From assembly GCF_003628445.1 (NCBI RefSeq), contig NZ_RBZO01000002.1:62001-126000 (forward strand): a stretch of DNA of 64,000 nucleotides, given 5' to 3'. The notes beneath the pieces were generated by a model. The model did no database searches and was not told where the DNA came from. It was given only the letters and a program-made list of their open reading frames with translations. The translations under genes were made by a program, and so were the position numbers. Each line of letters opens with the position of its first letter. Positions within the stretch are counted from its first letter, which is position 1. This stretch comes from Oceanobacillus bengalensis (GTDB taxonomy: Bacteria; Bacillota; Bacilli; Bacillales; Amphibacillaceae). This document shows, in pieces, positions 57,287 through 64,000 of the stretch.

Positions 57287-58246
57287 ATGACAGATGAAAA
57301 GCTGCCACGGGTTGTCGTTATCGGAGGTGGGACAGGGATGCCAGTCCTCCTTAGAGGACTTAAAAATCTACCCATTAGTTTAACAGCACTTGTTACCGTG
57401 GCTGATGATGGTGGTAGTACTGGGCGAATTAGAAATGAAATGGCAATCCCTGCCCCTGGAGACATAAGAAACGTGATTGCAGCTCTGTCTGACGCTGAAC
57501 CAATGTTGCTTAATCTATTCCAGCATCGATTCTCTGTTGGTAATGGCCTTTCTGGACATTCAATGGGGAATCTCCTATTAGCTGCTATGACCTCTATTAC
57601 TGGTGATTTTTATGATGGGATAAAGGAAATCTCTCGTGTACTTAATGTGAAAGGAAATATCTATCCTATCTCTAATCAAAATATGTCTTTAAATGCGGTG
57701 TTTGAGGATGGTTCCATTGTCCGTGGAGAATCAAATATTCCATTAGTAAATAAACGAATTGACCGTGTCTTCTTAAACCCAGAATCGATACAACCATTAC
57801 CAAATGCTGTACGTGCAATTGAACAGGCAGATTTAGTTGTTATATCACCTGGAAGTTTATTTACAAGTATTATGCCAAATTTAATTATTCCACAAATCGA
57901 TATTGCCTTAAGGAAAACACAAGGAAAGGTTGTCTATGTGTGTAATGTAATGACACAAGCAGGCGAAACAACAGGCTTTTCTGCATCTGACCATGTGCAG
58001 GCAATTAACAACCATATTGGTGAGGGATGTCTTGATGCGATCATTGTACATAATGAACCAATCGAGAAGTCTGTAAGAGCGGTGTATGCAGAAGAAAATG
58101 CTGAACCAGTTATATACGATATTGAAAAATTAGTAAACATGGGCATAGAGATAATCGAAGGAGATATTATAAATCACTTCCACACGACGGTTCGCCATGA
58201 CAAAGATAAAATTGCAAAGTTATTGTACTCCATTTTGAAAAAGTAG
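57287..58246 (+). CDS. yvcK: Gluconeogenesis factor YvcK/MgfK
   Basis: 319 aa CofD-like protein: VVVIGGGTGMPVLLRGLK, VTVADDGGSTGRIR, PAPGDIRN and SPGSLFTSIMPNLIIP. Binds UDP-sugars and is needed for growth on gluconeogenic carbon sources and for correct PBP1 placement and shape in B. subtilis. Middle gene of the conserved rapZ-yvcK-whiA cluster. Confidence 0.95.
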   Translation: MTDEKLPRVVVIGGGTGMPVLLRGLKNLPISLTALVTVADDGGSTGRIRNEMAIPAPGDIRNVIAALSDAEPMLLNLFQHRFSVGNGLSGHSMGNLLLAAMTSITGDFYDGIKEISRVLNVKGNIYPISNQNMSLNAVFEDGSIVRGESNIPLVNKRIDRVFLNPESIQPLPNAVRAIEQADLVVISPGSLFTSIMPNLIIPQIDIALRKTQGKVVYVCNVMTQAGETTGFSASDHVQAINNHIGEGCLDAIIVHNEPIEKSVRAVYAEENAEPVIYDIEKLVNMGIEIIEGDIINHFHTTVRHDKDKIAKLLYSILKK

Positions 58247-58279
58247 TGCATTTATTAATGTTTAGGGAGGGGGATACAC

Positions 58280-59224
58280 ATGTCCTTTGCATCAGAAATA
58301 AAGAAGGAATTAACAACATTTGAAGCGGATGACTGTTGCTTGCAGGCAGAACTTGCAGCACTTATTAGGATGAATGGGGTTATTTCCCTGTCGAGACAAC
58401 AGTATACCCTTGATGTACAGACAGAGAATGCAGCAATTGCTCGGAGGATTTATACACTAATTAAAACAATGTATGATCATCCAGTAGAATTGCTTGTACG
58501 AAAAAAAATGAAATTGAAGAAAAATAATGTATATATTGTTCGCTTAAAAGAGAAGGTCCGGGATTTTTTAGATGGGCTTAAAATAATGAAAGATTCATAT
58601 ACTATCATTCCGAATATTTCAGAAAAATACCTTCATAAATCTTGTTGTAGAAGGGCCTACTTACGTGGGGCCTTTTTAGCAGGTGGCTCCGTGAACAACC
58701 CAGAGACATCCTCGTATCATTTAGAAATCTTTAATGACCATGAAGAACATAATGAAGCTTTATGCAAGCTGCTAAATAGCTATGGTCTTAAGAGCCGTAC
58801 ATTAGAGAGGAAAAATGGATATATTGTCTATATTAAAGAAGCAGAAAAAATTACAGAGCTGTTAAATATAATTGGTGCTCATAATGCATTGTTTAAGTTT
58901 GAAGACGTTCGTATTGTCCGTGATATGCGAAACTCGGTTAATCGACTTGTGAATTGTGAAACTGCAAACTTAAATAAAACGATAGGTGCGGCTTTCCGTC
59001 AAATTGAAAATATTAAATTAATCGAGAAAACGGTAGGTCTGGATCAACTTCCAGAAAAACTACAAGAAATAGCCAAACTACGCGTGCAACATCAGGACGT
59101 ATCCTTAAAAGAGTTGGGTGAACTAGTGATGAGTGGAAAGATTTCAAAATCTGGTGTCAATCATCGCTTAAAGAAGATTGATGAATTTGCCGAGAAAATT
59201 AAGCAAGGCGACGTAATTTCTTAG
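58280..59224 (+). CDS. whiA: WhiA, DNA-binding cell-division regulator
   Basis: 314 aa. The N-terminal part resembles a degenerate LAGLIDADG homing endonuclease (about 20-210, with [20 protein letters not shown]). The C-terminal HTH (about 225-305) has [31 protein letters not shown] and [10 protein letters not shown]. It affects division and chromosome segregation in Bacillus and sporulation in Streptomyces. ATG after AGGGAGGGGG. Confidence 0.96.
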   Translation: MSFASEIKKELTTFEADDCCLQAELAALIRMNGVISLSRQQYTLDVQTENAAIARRIYTLIKTMYDHPVELLVRKKMKLKKNNVYIVRLKEKVRDFLDGLKIMKDSYTIIPNISEKYLHKSCCRRAYLRGAFLAGGSVNNPETSSYHLEIFNDHEEHNEALCKLLNSYGLKSRTLERKNGYIVYIKEAEKITELLNIIGAHNALFKFEDVRIVRDMRNSVNRLVNCETANLNKTIGAAFRQIENIKLIEKTVGLDQLPEKLQEIAKLRVQHQDVSLKELGELVMSGKISKSGVNHRLKKIDEFAEKIKQGDVIS

Positions 59225-59503
59225 TGAAAATAATGTGTCTACCGGTAATATGGAAAAGGCTAGTAGGGGAGAAAATAATCCTTACTAGCCAATTAAAATT
59301 AAAAAAAGAAAAATTTCCTTTTAGAGAAATTCATGCTATAATACAGATAATTTAAAAGATTTTCTGAAAATATATTTAAGCAATTTTCCATTTGGCGATC
59401 TTATTCTATTTGGAAATTGAATTTAGATAACGTGAATAATTATTTTAACAGTATAAAGTTTGCTATTATATGATAGCGTTTACTATTTGGGGGGATGAGG
59501 AGA

Positions 59504-59758
59504 TTGGTTGAGAGGTTAGTAAGGGTGGAATTAGATGCTGGTTTACAAGCGCGACCAGCAGCACAATTTGTTCAAGAAGCAAATCGTTATTCGTCGCATC
59601 TTTTTCTTGAAAAAGATGGAAAAAAGATAAATGCAAAGAGCATAATGGGACTAATGAGCTTAGCAATTGCCAAAGGTGAAGAAATAACGTTAATTGCTGA
59701 AGGTCCAGACGAAGACATCGCATTGAATGATTTATGTTCATTTGTTTCAAATCAATAA
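59504..59758 (+). CDS. crh: Catabolite repression HPr-like protein Crh
   Basis: 84 aa from TTG 59504. With this start, Gln15 (GLQARPA, in place of the HPr phospho-His15) and Ser46 (AKSIMGLMSLA) fall exactly at the family numbers, which decides against the ATG at 59495. It is phosphorylated only on Ser46, by HprK, and acts with CcpA; it also binds methylglyoxal synthase in B. subtilis. Follows whiA as in B. subtilis, 280 bp on, behind a TATAAT near 59336. Confidence 0.93.
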   Translation: MVERLVRVELDAGLQARPAAQFVQEANRYSSHLFLEKDGKKINAKSIMGLMSLAIAKGEEITLIAEGPDEDIALNDLCSFVSNQ

Positions 59759-59904
59759 AAAAGCGCAAGCACCAGCTTAACGACATACGAACTGCACGCA
59801 CGTACTGTATTGACGGTTTGATTTTAACTGAACATTCATACGTAGGAAATAAAGGAAGCATGCCCCTTAATAAGGTATGCCGACGGTGGACACTGAAGTT
59901 GGAT
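59759..59904 (+). repeat. Dispersed repeat family B, copy 2 (degenerate)
   Basis: Starts at the crh stop codon: AAAGCGCAAGCACCAGCTTAACGAC matches the AAGTGCAAGCGCCCGTTTAACGAC opening of copy 1 in part. The far end CACTGAAGTTGGAT is a diverged form of GCTGGAGCTAGAC. Confidence 0.6.
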
Positions 59905-59906
59905 TA

Positions 59907-59948
59907 AAAAAATCCCTTTCATTACAATAATAATGAAAGGGATTTTTA
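59907..59948. terminator. Bidirectional terminator between crh and clpP
   Basis: AAAAATCCCTTTCATTA / TAATGAAAGGGATTTTT, a long perfect stem with A and T runs on both sides, between converging genes. Confidence 0.92.
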
Positions 59949-59955
59949 CTGTATT

Positions 59956-60543
59956 TTATTCCGGTTTGCGTTCTAAAATTTTATCAATGAGACCATATTC
60001 AACAGAAGCCTGAGCAGTCATGAAGTTATCACGCTCTGTGTCACGTTCAATTACTTCTAATGGTTGGCCAGTTTTCTCTGCCATGATTTCATTCATGCGT
60101 TTTTTAATTTCAATGATACGTTTTGCATGAATCTCAATGTCTGTTGCTTGACCTTGTGCTCCACCTAATGGTTGGTGAATCATGATTTCACTGTTTGGAA
60201 GTGCATAACGTTTTCCTTTTTGTCCAGCAGTTAGTAAGAATGCACCCATTGATGCAGCCATACCAATACAGATAGTAGATACATCTGATTTAATAAAGTT
60301 CATTGTGTCATAAATTGCCATCCCAGCAGTAATAGATCCGCCTGGGGAATTGATGTACAGTGAGATATCTTTATCTGGGTCTTCGGCTTCTAGGAAAAGC
60401 AACTGTGCAACAATTGAATTTGCTACATTATCATCAATTGCACTACCTAATAAGATGATACGGTCTTTTAATAAACGTGAGTAAATATCATATGCACGTT
60501 CCCCGCGATTAGTTTGTTCAATAACTGTAGGTACTAAATTCAT
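59956..60543 (-). CDS. clpP: ATP-dependent Clp protease proteolytic subunit
   Basis: 195 aa. Catalytic triad Ser98 (GMAASMGA), His123 (MIHQPLGG), Asp172 (ERDNFM). Tetradecameric peptidase working with ClpC, ClpX or ClpE in protein quality control, competence and sporulation. Minus strand, ATG behind AAGGAGG. The promoter carries a CtsR operator. Confidence 0.98.
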   Translation of the reverse strand: MNLVPTVIEQTNRGERAYDIYSRLLKDRIILLGSAIDDNVANSIVAQLLFLEAEDPDKDISLYINSPGGSITAGMAIYDTMNFIKSDVSTICIGMAASMGAFLLTAGQKGKRYALPNSEIMIHQPLGGAQGQATDIEIHAKRIIEIKKRMNEIMAEKTGQPLEVIERDTERDNFMTAQASVEYGLIDKILERKPE

Positions 60544-60592
60544 TAAAAATCCTCCTTATTCGTAACAATATCCATTTATTGGTGCTATTTTT

Positions 60593-60622
60593 ATCATAAC
60601 TTAATGGTCAATTAAGGTCAAA
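60593..60622 (-). promoter_or_regulatory. clpP promoter with CtsR operator
   Basis: On the minus strand: TTGACC (60616-60621), 17-nt spacer, TATGAT (60593-60598). The plus strand shows the direct repeat GGTCAATTAAGGTCAAA (60606-60622), one mismatch from the CtsR heptad repeat GGTCAAANANGGTCAAA, over the -35. CtsR should repress clpP until heat or protein stress. Confidence 0.85.
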
Positions 60623-60767
60623 CAAAAACGTTCGACAAAGTACAAATAGATATATTTTCCATCATACCCATTATTTTGCTTTTTAAAACAGCGGGATGGA
60701 TCAATTTTCTCGAAAATGAGAGCCGAGTTAATCTGGAAAAACCAAGCCCCCTTTAAAACGGTTTAGA

Positions 60768-60803
60768 TAAAAAAACAGAGTCCATGATTACATGGAACCC
60801 TGT
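60768..60803 (-). terminator. Terminator of tRNA-Arg
   Basis: On the minus strand ACAGGGTTCCAT / ATGGACTCTGT followed by seven T, 18 nt after the tRNA end. Confidence 0.85.
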
Positions 60804-60820
60804 AGAGTTTAAGTATATTA

Positions 60821-60896
60821 CGCGCCCAGAGGGATTTGAACCCCCGGCAAACCTGGTACCGGAAACCAGTGCTCTATCCAGCTGAGCTATGGGCGC
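60821..60896 (-). tRNA. tRNA-Arg (anticodon CCG)
   Basis: 76 nt cloverleaf on the minus strand. Acceptor GCGCCCA / TGGGCGC, D arm AGCTCAGCTGGATAGAGC, anticodon stem CTGGT / ACCAG with loop TTCCGGT (anticodon CCG, reads CGG), T arm with GGTTCGAATCC. No CCA is encoded. A single tRNA-Arg gene lies close to clpP in B. subtilis too. Confidence 0.96.
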
Positions 60897-60969
60897 ATAT
60901 AGCATGAATTTGACACGTATTCTATTATACCTCTTATTTTTATCTCGTTCAAGTATTAATTTCGAAGAG

Positions 60970-61010
60970 AAAGAAGTAGAATAGAATGTGGTTTCATGTT
61001 CTACTTCACT
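60970..61010 (-). terminator. Terminator of aroK
   Basis: Minus strand GAAGTAGAA / TTCTACTTC stem followed by TTTCTCTT. Confidence 0.7.
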
Positions 61011-61021
61011 TCTTCTTTGTT

Positions 61022-61585
61022 CTAATGATTTGGCTCATAAATATCCCATGCTGTCTTCAAAGAGTCAACAATGAAGCTTGCTACTTCATCCACATCGAGA
61101 TTATCTGTTAATACTTTGGAATGGTGGTCCTCATATATTGGTTGCCTTTCGTCAAATAAATCCTTCATTTCTTCGCTATTTTTCCCTTGGAGAACTGGTC
61201 GACTATCGATAATCATACTTACCCGATCCTTCCATGATTCCCAAGATAAATCAAGAAAAAAAACAATACAGTTTGATAGACAGAGATTTCTTATTTCTTC
61301 TTGTAAAAATGCTCCACCACCTAAGGAAATTACTTTTAACCGTTGATTTGTACAAAGGTTTATTATTGTCTCTTTTTCTTTTTTGCGGAATTGCTTTTCA
61401 CCAATTTCTTGAAAGATCTTTGTTGTTGGCATTTGAAATTCTTTTTCAATTTCCTCGTCTATATCTAGAAAGTCACGATATAACTTTTTGGCAACGGCTT
61501 TACCGATTGTTGTTTTCCCTACTCCCATAAAGCCGATTAGAACGATATTCATTTCTCTTAAAGCAAGATCATTCATTCCCATCAT
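61022..61585 (-). CDS. aroK: Shikimate kinase
   Basis: 187 aa. Phosphorylates shikimate in chorismate synthesis. Walker A GFMGVGKTTIG (about 18-28), substrate motif DFLDIDEEIE, GEKQFRKKE in place of the usual GE..FR.xE, ISLGGGAF, and lid R in DSRPVL. ATGATG start with AGAGG just upstream; an internal MNIVLIGFMG start is also possible. Single gene, not with other aro genes. Confidence 0.9.
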   Translation of the reverse strand: MMGMNDLALREMNIVLIGFMGVGKTTIGKAVAKKLYRDFLDIDEEIEKEFQMPTTKIFQEIGEKQFRKKEKETIINLCTNQRLKVISLGGGAFLQEEIRNLCLSNCIVFFLDLSWESWKDRVSMIIDSRPVLQGKNSEEMKDLFDERQPIYEDHHSKVLTDNLDVDEVASFIVDSLKTAWDIYEPNH

Positions 61586-61707
61586 ATGCCTCTTTCTACT
61601 AATATTATAGAATTTAGTATAATAGATATTTCCTTTTTTGTAAAAAATGGATTTAGTAGGTAAATAAACAACTTTCTAACTCCATTTTTTTGAATGGATT
61701 ATAGGTG

Positions 61708-61746
61708 AAAAGAAGAAGGCAGCAGGAATGCGGCCTTCTTCTTTTA
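61708..61746. terminator. Bidirectional hairpin downstream of the yitT-like gene
   Basis: AAAAGAAGAAGGC / GCCTTCTTCTTTT perfect 13-bp stem. It lies between aroK and the yitT-like gene, beyond repeat copy B3. Confidence 0.85.
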
Positions 61747-61749
61747 CTG

Positions 61750-61831
61750 CGTCCAGCTTCAGCGCCCCCAGAGACTAGCAACAAACTTCCCTACATTCGT
61801 GGGATGCAGTTCATATGGGCGCTTGCACGTT
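61750..61831 (-). repeat. Dispersed repeat family B, copy 3 (short)
   Basis: Minus strand: ACGTGCAAGCGCCCATATG opens 13 nt after the stop codon, and GGGGGCGCTGAAGCTGGACGC closes. About 80 bp against 150 in copy 1; the central part is missing. Confidence 0.72.
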
Positions 61832-61844
61832 TGTTCTTTAATGA

Positions 61845-62711
61845 CTAATGACCAGAAGTTTTAAATCTTCCACCATGTACTTCTTGCGCATCCATGATCG
61901 TTGTAAATGCGGTTGGATCAATATCATGTACAATTGCTTTTAGTTTCGCGACTTCCAACCTTGTGATAACGACATAGAGTACTTCTGTATCTGTTTCTTT
62001 ATGGTTATTTTTCCCGTAGAAGATCGTAACACCACGATGGAGCGCATTACCAATTTCATCAGCAATATCATCAGAATCTTTGGATACAATAATTGCAGCT
62101 TTTGTTTCATTTAGTATTCCCTGTCCAACTGCATCAATCGTTTTAGAGGCAATATAGTAAGTAAGAATAGAAAGCATTGCTTGTTCCCATCCGAGTACGA
62201 ATCCTGCCCATGCAAAGATAAAGACATTAATAAACATAACAAACTCACCGACAGAAAATGGGAGTTTCTTTGTTACTAGTATTCCTAGGATTTCTGTACC
62301 ATCTAATGCACCAGCATTTCGGATGACAATTCCTACACCAGCACCTAGTATAAGTCCACCAAATACGGTTGCAAGAAGTGGTTCATCCGTAATTAGGGTA
62401 AAGCGATGCAAGAATCCTTCCATGACGGATAAAACAATAATACTGAATAAAGAGGAGAATAAGAAATCCTTTCCAATTCTCTTCAATCCAGCAATGAGAA
62501 ATGGAATATTAATAATGAGAACCAATATCCCGAAGTTTATTCCTGTAAGGTTGTTAACTAATAAAGATACACCAATGACGCCACCATCAATAATATTATT
62601 CGGAACTAGGAATAATTCCAGTGCAACTGCAGCGATCGAAGCACCGATAAATAGCATAATATAACGCCTAATTAGATGTCCTGTTGTTTCTTTATGTACG
62701 CTAGTAGCCAT
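61845..62711 (-). CDS. YitT family membrane protein (DUF161/DUF2179)
   Basis: 288 aa. Five to six membrane segments in residues 12-190 (with GGVIGVSLLVNNLTGINFGILVLIINIPFLIAG and NAGALDGTEILGILVTKK), then a cytoplasmic DUF2179 domain (about 200-285: AAIIVSKDSDDIADEIGNALHRGVTIFYG ... VLYVVITRLEVAKLKAIVHDIDPTAFTTIMDAQEV). Function unknown; the C-terminal domain resembles a ligand-binding ferredoxin-like fold. ATG behind GGGAAGG. Confidence 0.9.
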   Translation of the reverse strand: MATSVHKETTGHLIRRYIMLFIGASIAAVALELFLVPNNIIDGGVIGVSLLVNNLTGINFGILVLIINIPFLIAGLKRIGKDFLFSSLFSIIVLSVMEGFLHRFTLITDEPLLATVFGGLILGAGVGIVIRNAGALDGTEILGILVTKKLPFSVGEFVMFINVFIFAWAGFVLGWEQAMLSILTYYIASKTIDAVGQGILNETKAAIIVSKDSDDIADEIGNALHRGVTIFYGKNNHKETDTEVLYVVITRLEVAKLKAIVHDIDPTAFTTIMDAQEVHGGRFKTSGH

Positions 62712-62879
62712 TTTTAAATACCTTCCCTCTATTTTTTTCCTTAACCTTTATGAAAACCACAAAATAAATCTTATATATCTTTTTACAAAACTGTCAAATA
62801 TAAACGTCTAAGCAGTGACATTCCTCACGAATAATGGCAATATGTATATATAGGATTCTTTTCGGCGGAGGGTTTAATC

Positions 62880-64000
62880 ATGAAACCAAGACTTATTCAA
62901 CAACAAACATTACAGTGGAAAATGAATCAATCTCTCATACAATCTATCAATATCTTGCAGTTTTCTAGTCTTGAGTTAAAGGATTATGTTGACCAGTTAT
63001 CGAAGGAAAATCCGCTAATTGAAGAAGTGAATTATGATGATGCATTTGAACGATATCGAACAAGTGCGAATCAAGTGGCAATTGGAGAAATTAATGCTGC
63101 GGAAAAAAGCATGTATGAGCGGTTGAAAGACCAACTTGTTGGCTTGTCTATTCCAAAAAAGCTGAAGCCAGTCGTTGAATATGGAATTGATTCACTTGAT
63201 AGTGATGGTTATCTTGATTTAGATTTAACGTTGTGGGCTGAGCATTGTTCGGTATCCGTCGAGCTTGTTGAGCAGGCAATCGAATATATTCAAGCCCTCG
63301 AACCAGCTGGAATTGGCGCGCGTTCCCTATCAGAATGTATTACAATACAATTAAAACAGATGCAAGTGGAAGCCCCTTTTGTCAGGAATTTATTGGACGA
63401 GCATTTAGAATGGGTTGCTACAGAAGATATAGAAGCAATTACTTTACAATATGATACGTCAGAAGAGCGTGTATTGGATCTTATCAATATGATAAAATTA
63501 TGTCATCCGAAGCCAGGGCAACTCTTGGATTCAGAAGCTCCTGAATATATTATTCCTGAGGCATCTATTTATAGAGAAGATGGCGTTTGGAAAATAAAGT
63601 TTTTCAAATGGGCTACACCAGTTATTAAGGTTACTTCTACCTATCGAGATATAAAGGACTTAGGTCGTGATGCGACGAATTATTTAAAGGAAAAATATAA
63701 ACAGATTGAAAACATAAACAAAGCAATTTTGTACCGAACGAATACACTTGAAAGTATTATTCAAATAATTGTAGAAAAGCAGTATTATTTTTTTGAAGAG
63801 GGAATGGTTATGCTGAAGCCTTTAACATTAAGGGAGGTAGCGGAAGATTTAGATATTCACTTATCAACGGTGAGTAGAGCGATCAACCAAAAATATGTGC
63901 AAACGAAACAAGGTGTTCTGCCGTTGAAGTTCTTCTTTCAATCGGGTATCAGGCAAGAGAATGGAAGGCACACTGCTGCTTCAGCAATCAAGCACTTTAT
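62880..64000 (+). CDS. sigL: RNA polymerase sigma-54 factor (partial, runs off the window)
   Basis: 373 complete codons are visible; the family is about 430-480 aa, so the C-terminal RpoN box lies outside. Region I is Gln-rich (MKPRLIQQQTLQWKMNQSLIQSINILQF), followed by a core-binding region with DGYLD and LEPAGIGARSL, and an HTH-like part (LTLREVAEDLDIHLSTVSRAINQKYVQT). ATG after GGCGGAGGG. SigL directs genes for levanase, arginine and branched amino acid use in B. subtilis and needs enhancer-binding activators. Confidence 0.96.
   Translation, partial: MKPRLIQQQTLQWKMNQSLIQSINILQFSSLELKDYVDQLSKENPLIEEVNYDDAFERYRTSANQVAIGEINAAEKSMYERLKDQLVGLSIPKKLKPVVEYGIDSLDSDGYLDLDLTLWAEHCSVSVELVEQAIEYIQALEPAGIGARSLSECITIQLKQMQVEAPFVRNLLDEHLEWVATEDIEAITLQYDTSEERVLDLINMIKLCHPKPGQLLDSEAPEYIIPEASIYREDGVWKIKFFKWATPVIKVTSTYRDIKDLGRDATNYLKEKYKQIENINKAILYRTNTLESIIQIIVEKQYYFFEEGMVMLKPLTLREVAEDLDIHLSTVSRAINQKYVQTKQGVLPLKFFFQSGIRQENGRHTAASAIKHF

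Overview
The window reads as chromosome of a low-GC, spore-former-type member of the Bacillaceae. An Oceanobacillus/Virgibacillus-like genus is my inference; no 16S rRNA is present to confirm it. Gene content and order follow the Bacillus subtilis degS-to-sigL region closely: yvyE/degSU/degV/comF, yvyF-flgM-flgN-flgKL-yviE-fliW-csrA, fliST, hpf, secA-prfB, cccB, ftsEX, ctpB, minJ, uvrBA, hprK-lgt-yvoD-ppaX-yvoF, glpP/glpFK/glpD, trxB, rapZ-yvcK-whiA-crh, clpP, tRNA-Arg and sigL. Other lineage markers are bacillithiol synthesis (bshB2), Crh with Gln15, and a SipW/TasA/SinR biofilm module.

Layout. 1-5 kb: an IDEAL-domain protein, a class B penicillin-binding lipoprotein (PbpC type), an LCP wall-polymer ligase and a class D sortase. 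5.3-10 kb: a biofilm matrix locus. Two TasA/CalY-type fibre proteins, TapA, the SipW peptidase and a third TasA-like protein ending in an LPSTA wall-sorting signal are followed by sinI and sinR. SinR-type boxes lie in the gap between the divergent sortase and tasA genes. 10-17 kb: VanZ-like protein, YvyE, DegS/DegU, DegV and competence genes comFA/comFC. 17-23.5 kb: late flagellar genes with two SigD-type promoters; flagellin (hag) and fliD are not where they usually sit. 24-29 kb: hibernation factor, SecA, RF2 with its programmed frameshift, cytochrome c551. 30-37 kb: FtsEX with a coiled-coil M23 endopeptidase, a 17-copy 20-bp tandem repeat, CtpB and MinJ. 37-44 kb: UvrB/UvrA behind a LexA-like box, YojF/BshB2, PspC. 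44-53 kb: HPr kinase operon and the glycerol regulon, with two GlpP-type antiterminator leaders and a cre-like site. 53-64 kb: TPR protein, TrxB, RapZ/YvcK/WhiA/Crh, ClpP with a CtsR operator, tRNA-Arg(CCG), shikimate kinase, a YitT-type protein and the start of SigL.

Two families of dispersed intergenic repeats run through the window. Family A (seven copies, about 380-420 bp when complete) has inverted ends and two long foldable arms, like a MITE. Family B (three copies, 80-150 bp) starts within about 20 nt after a stop codon each time. Together with the tandem array these are the least explained parts of the sequence. The matrix locus that pairs a sortase with a wall-anchored TasA-like protein is the most interesting gene system.
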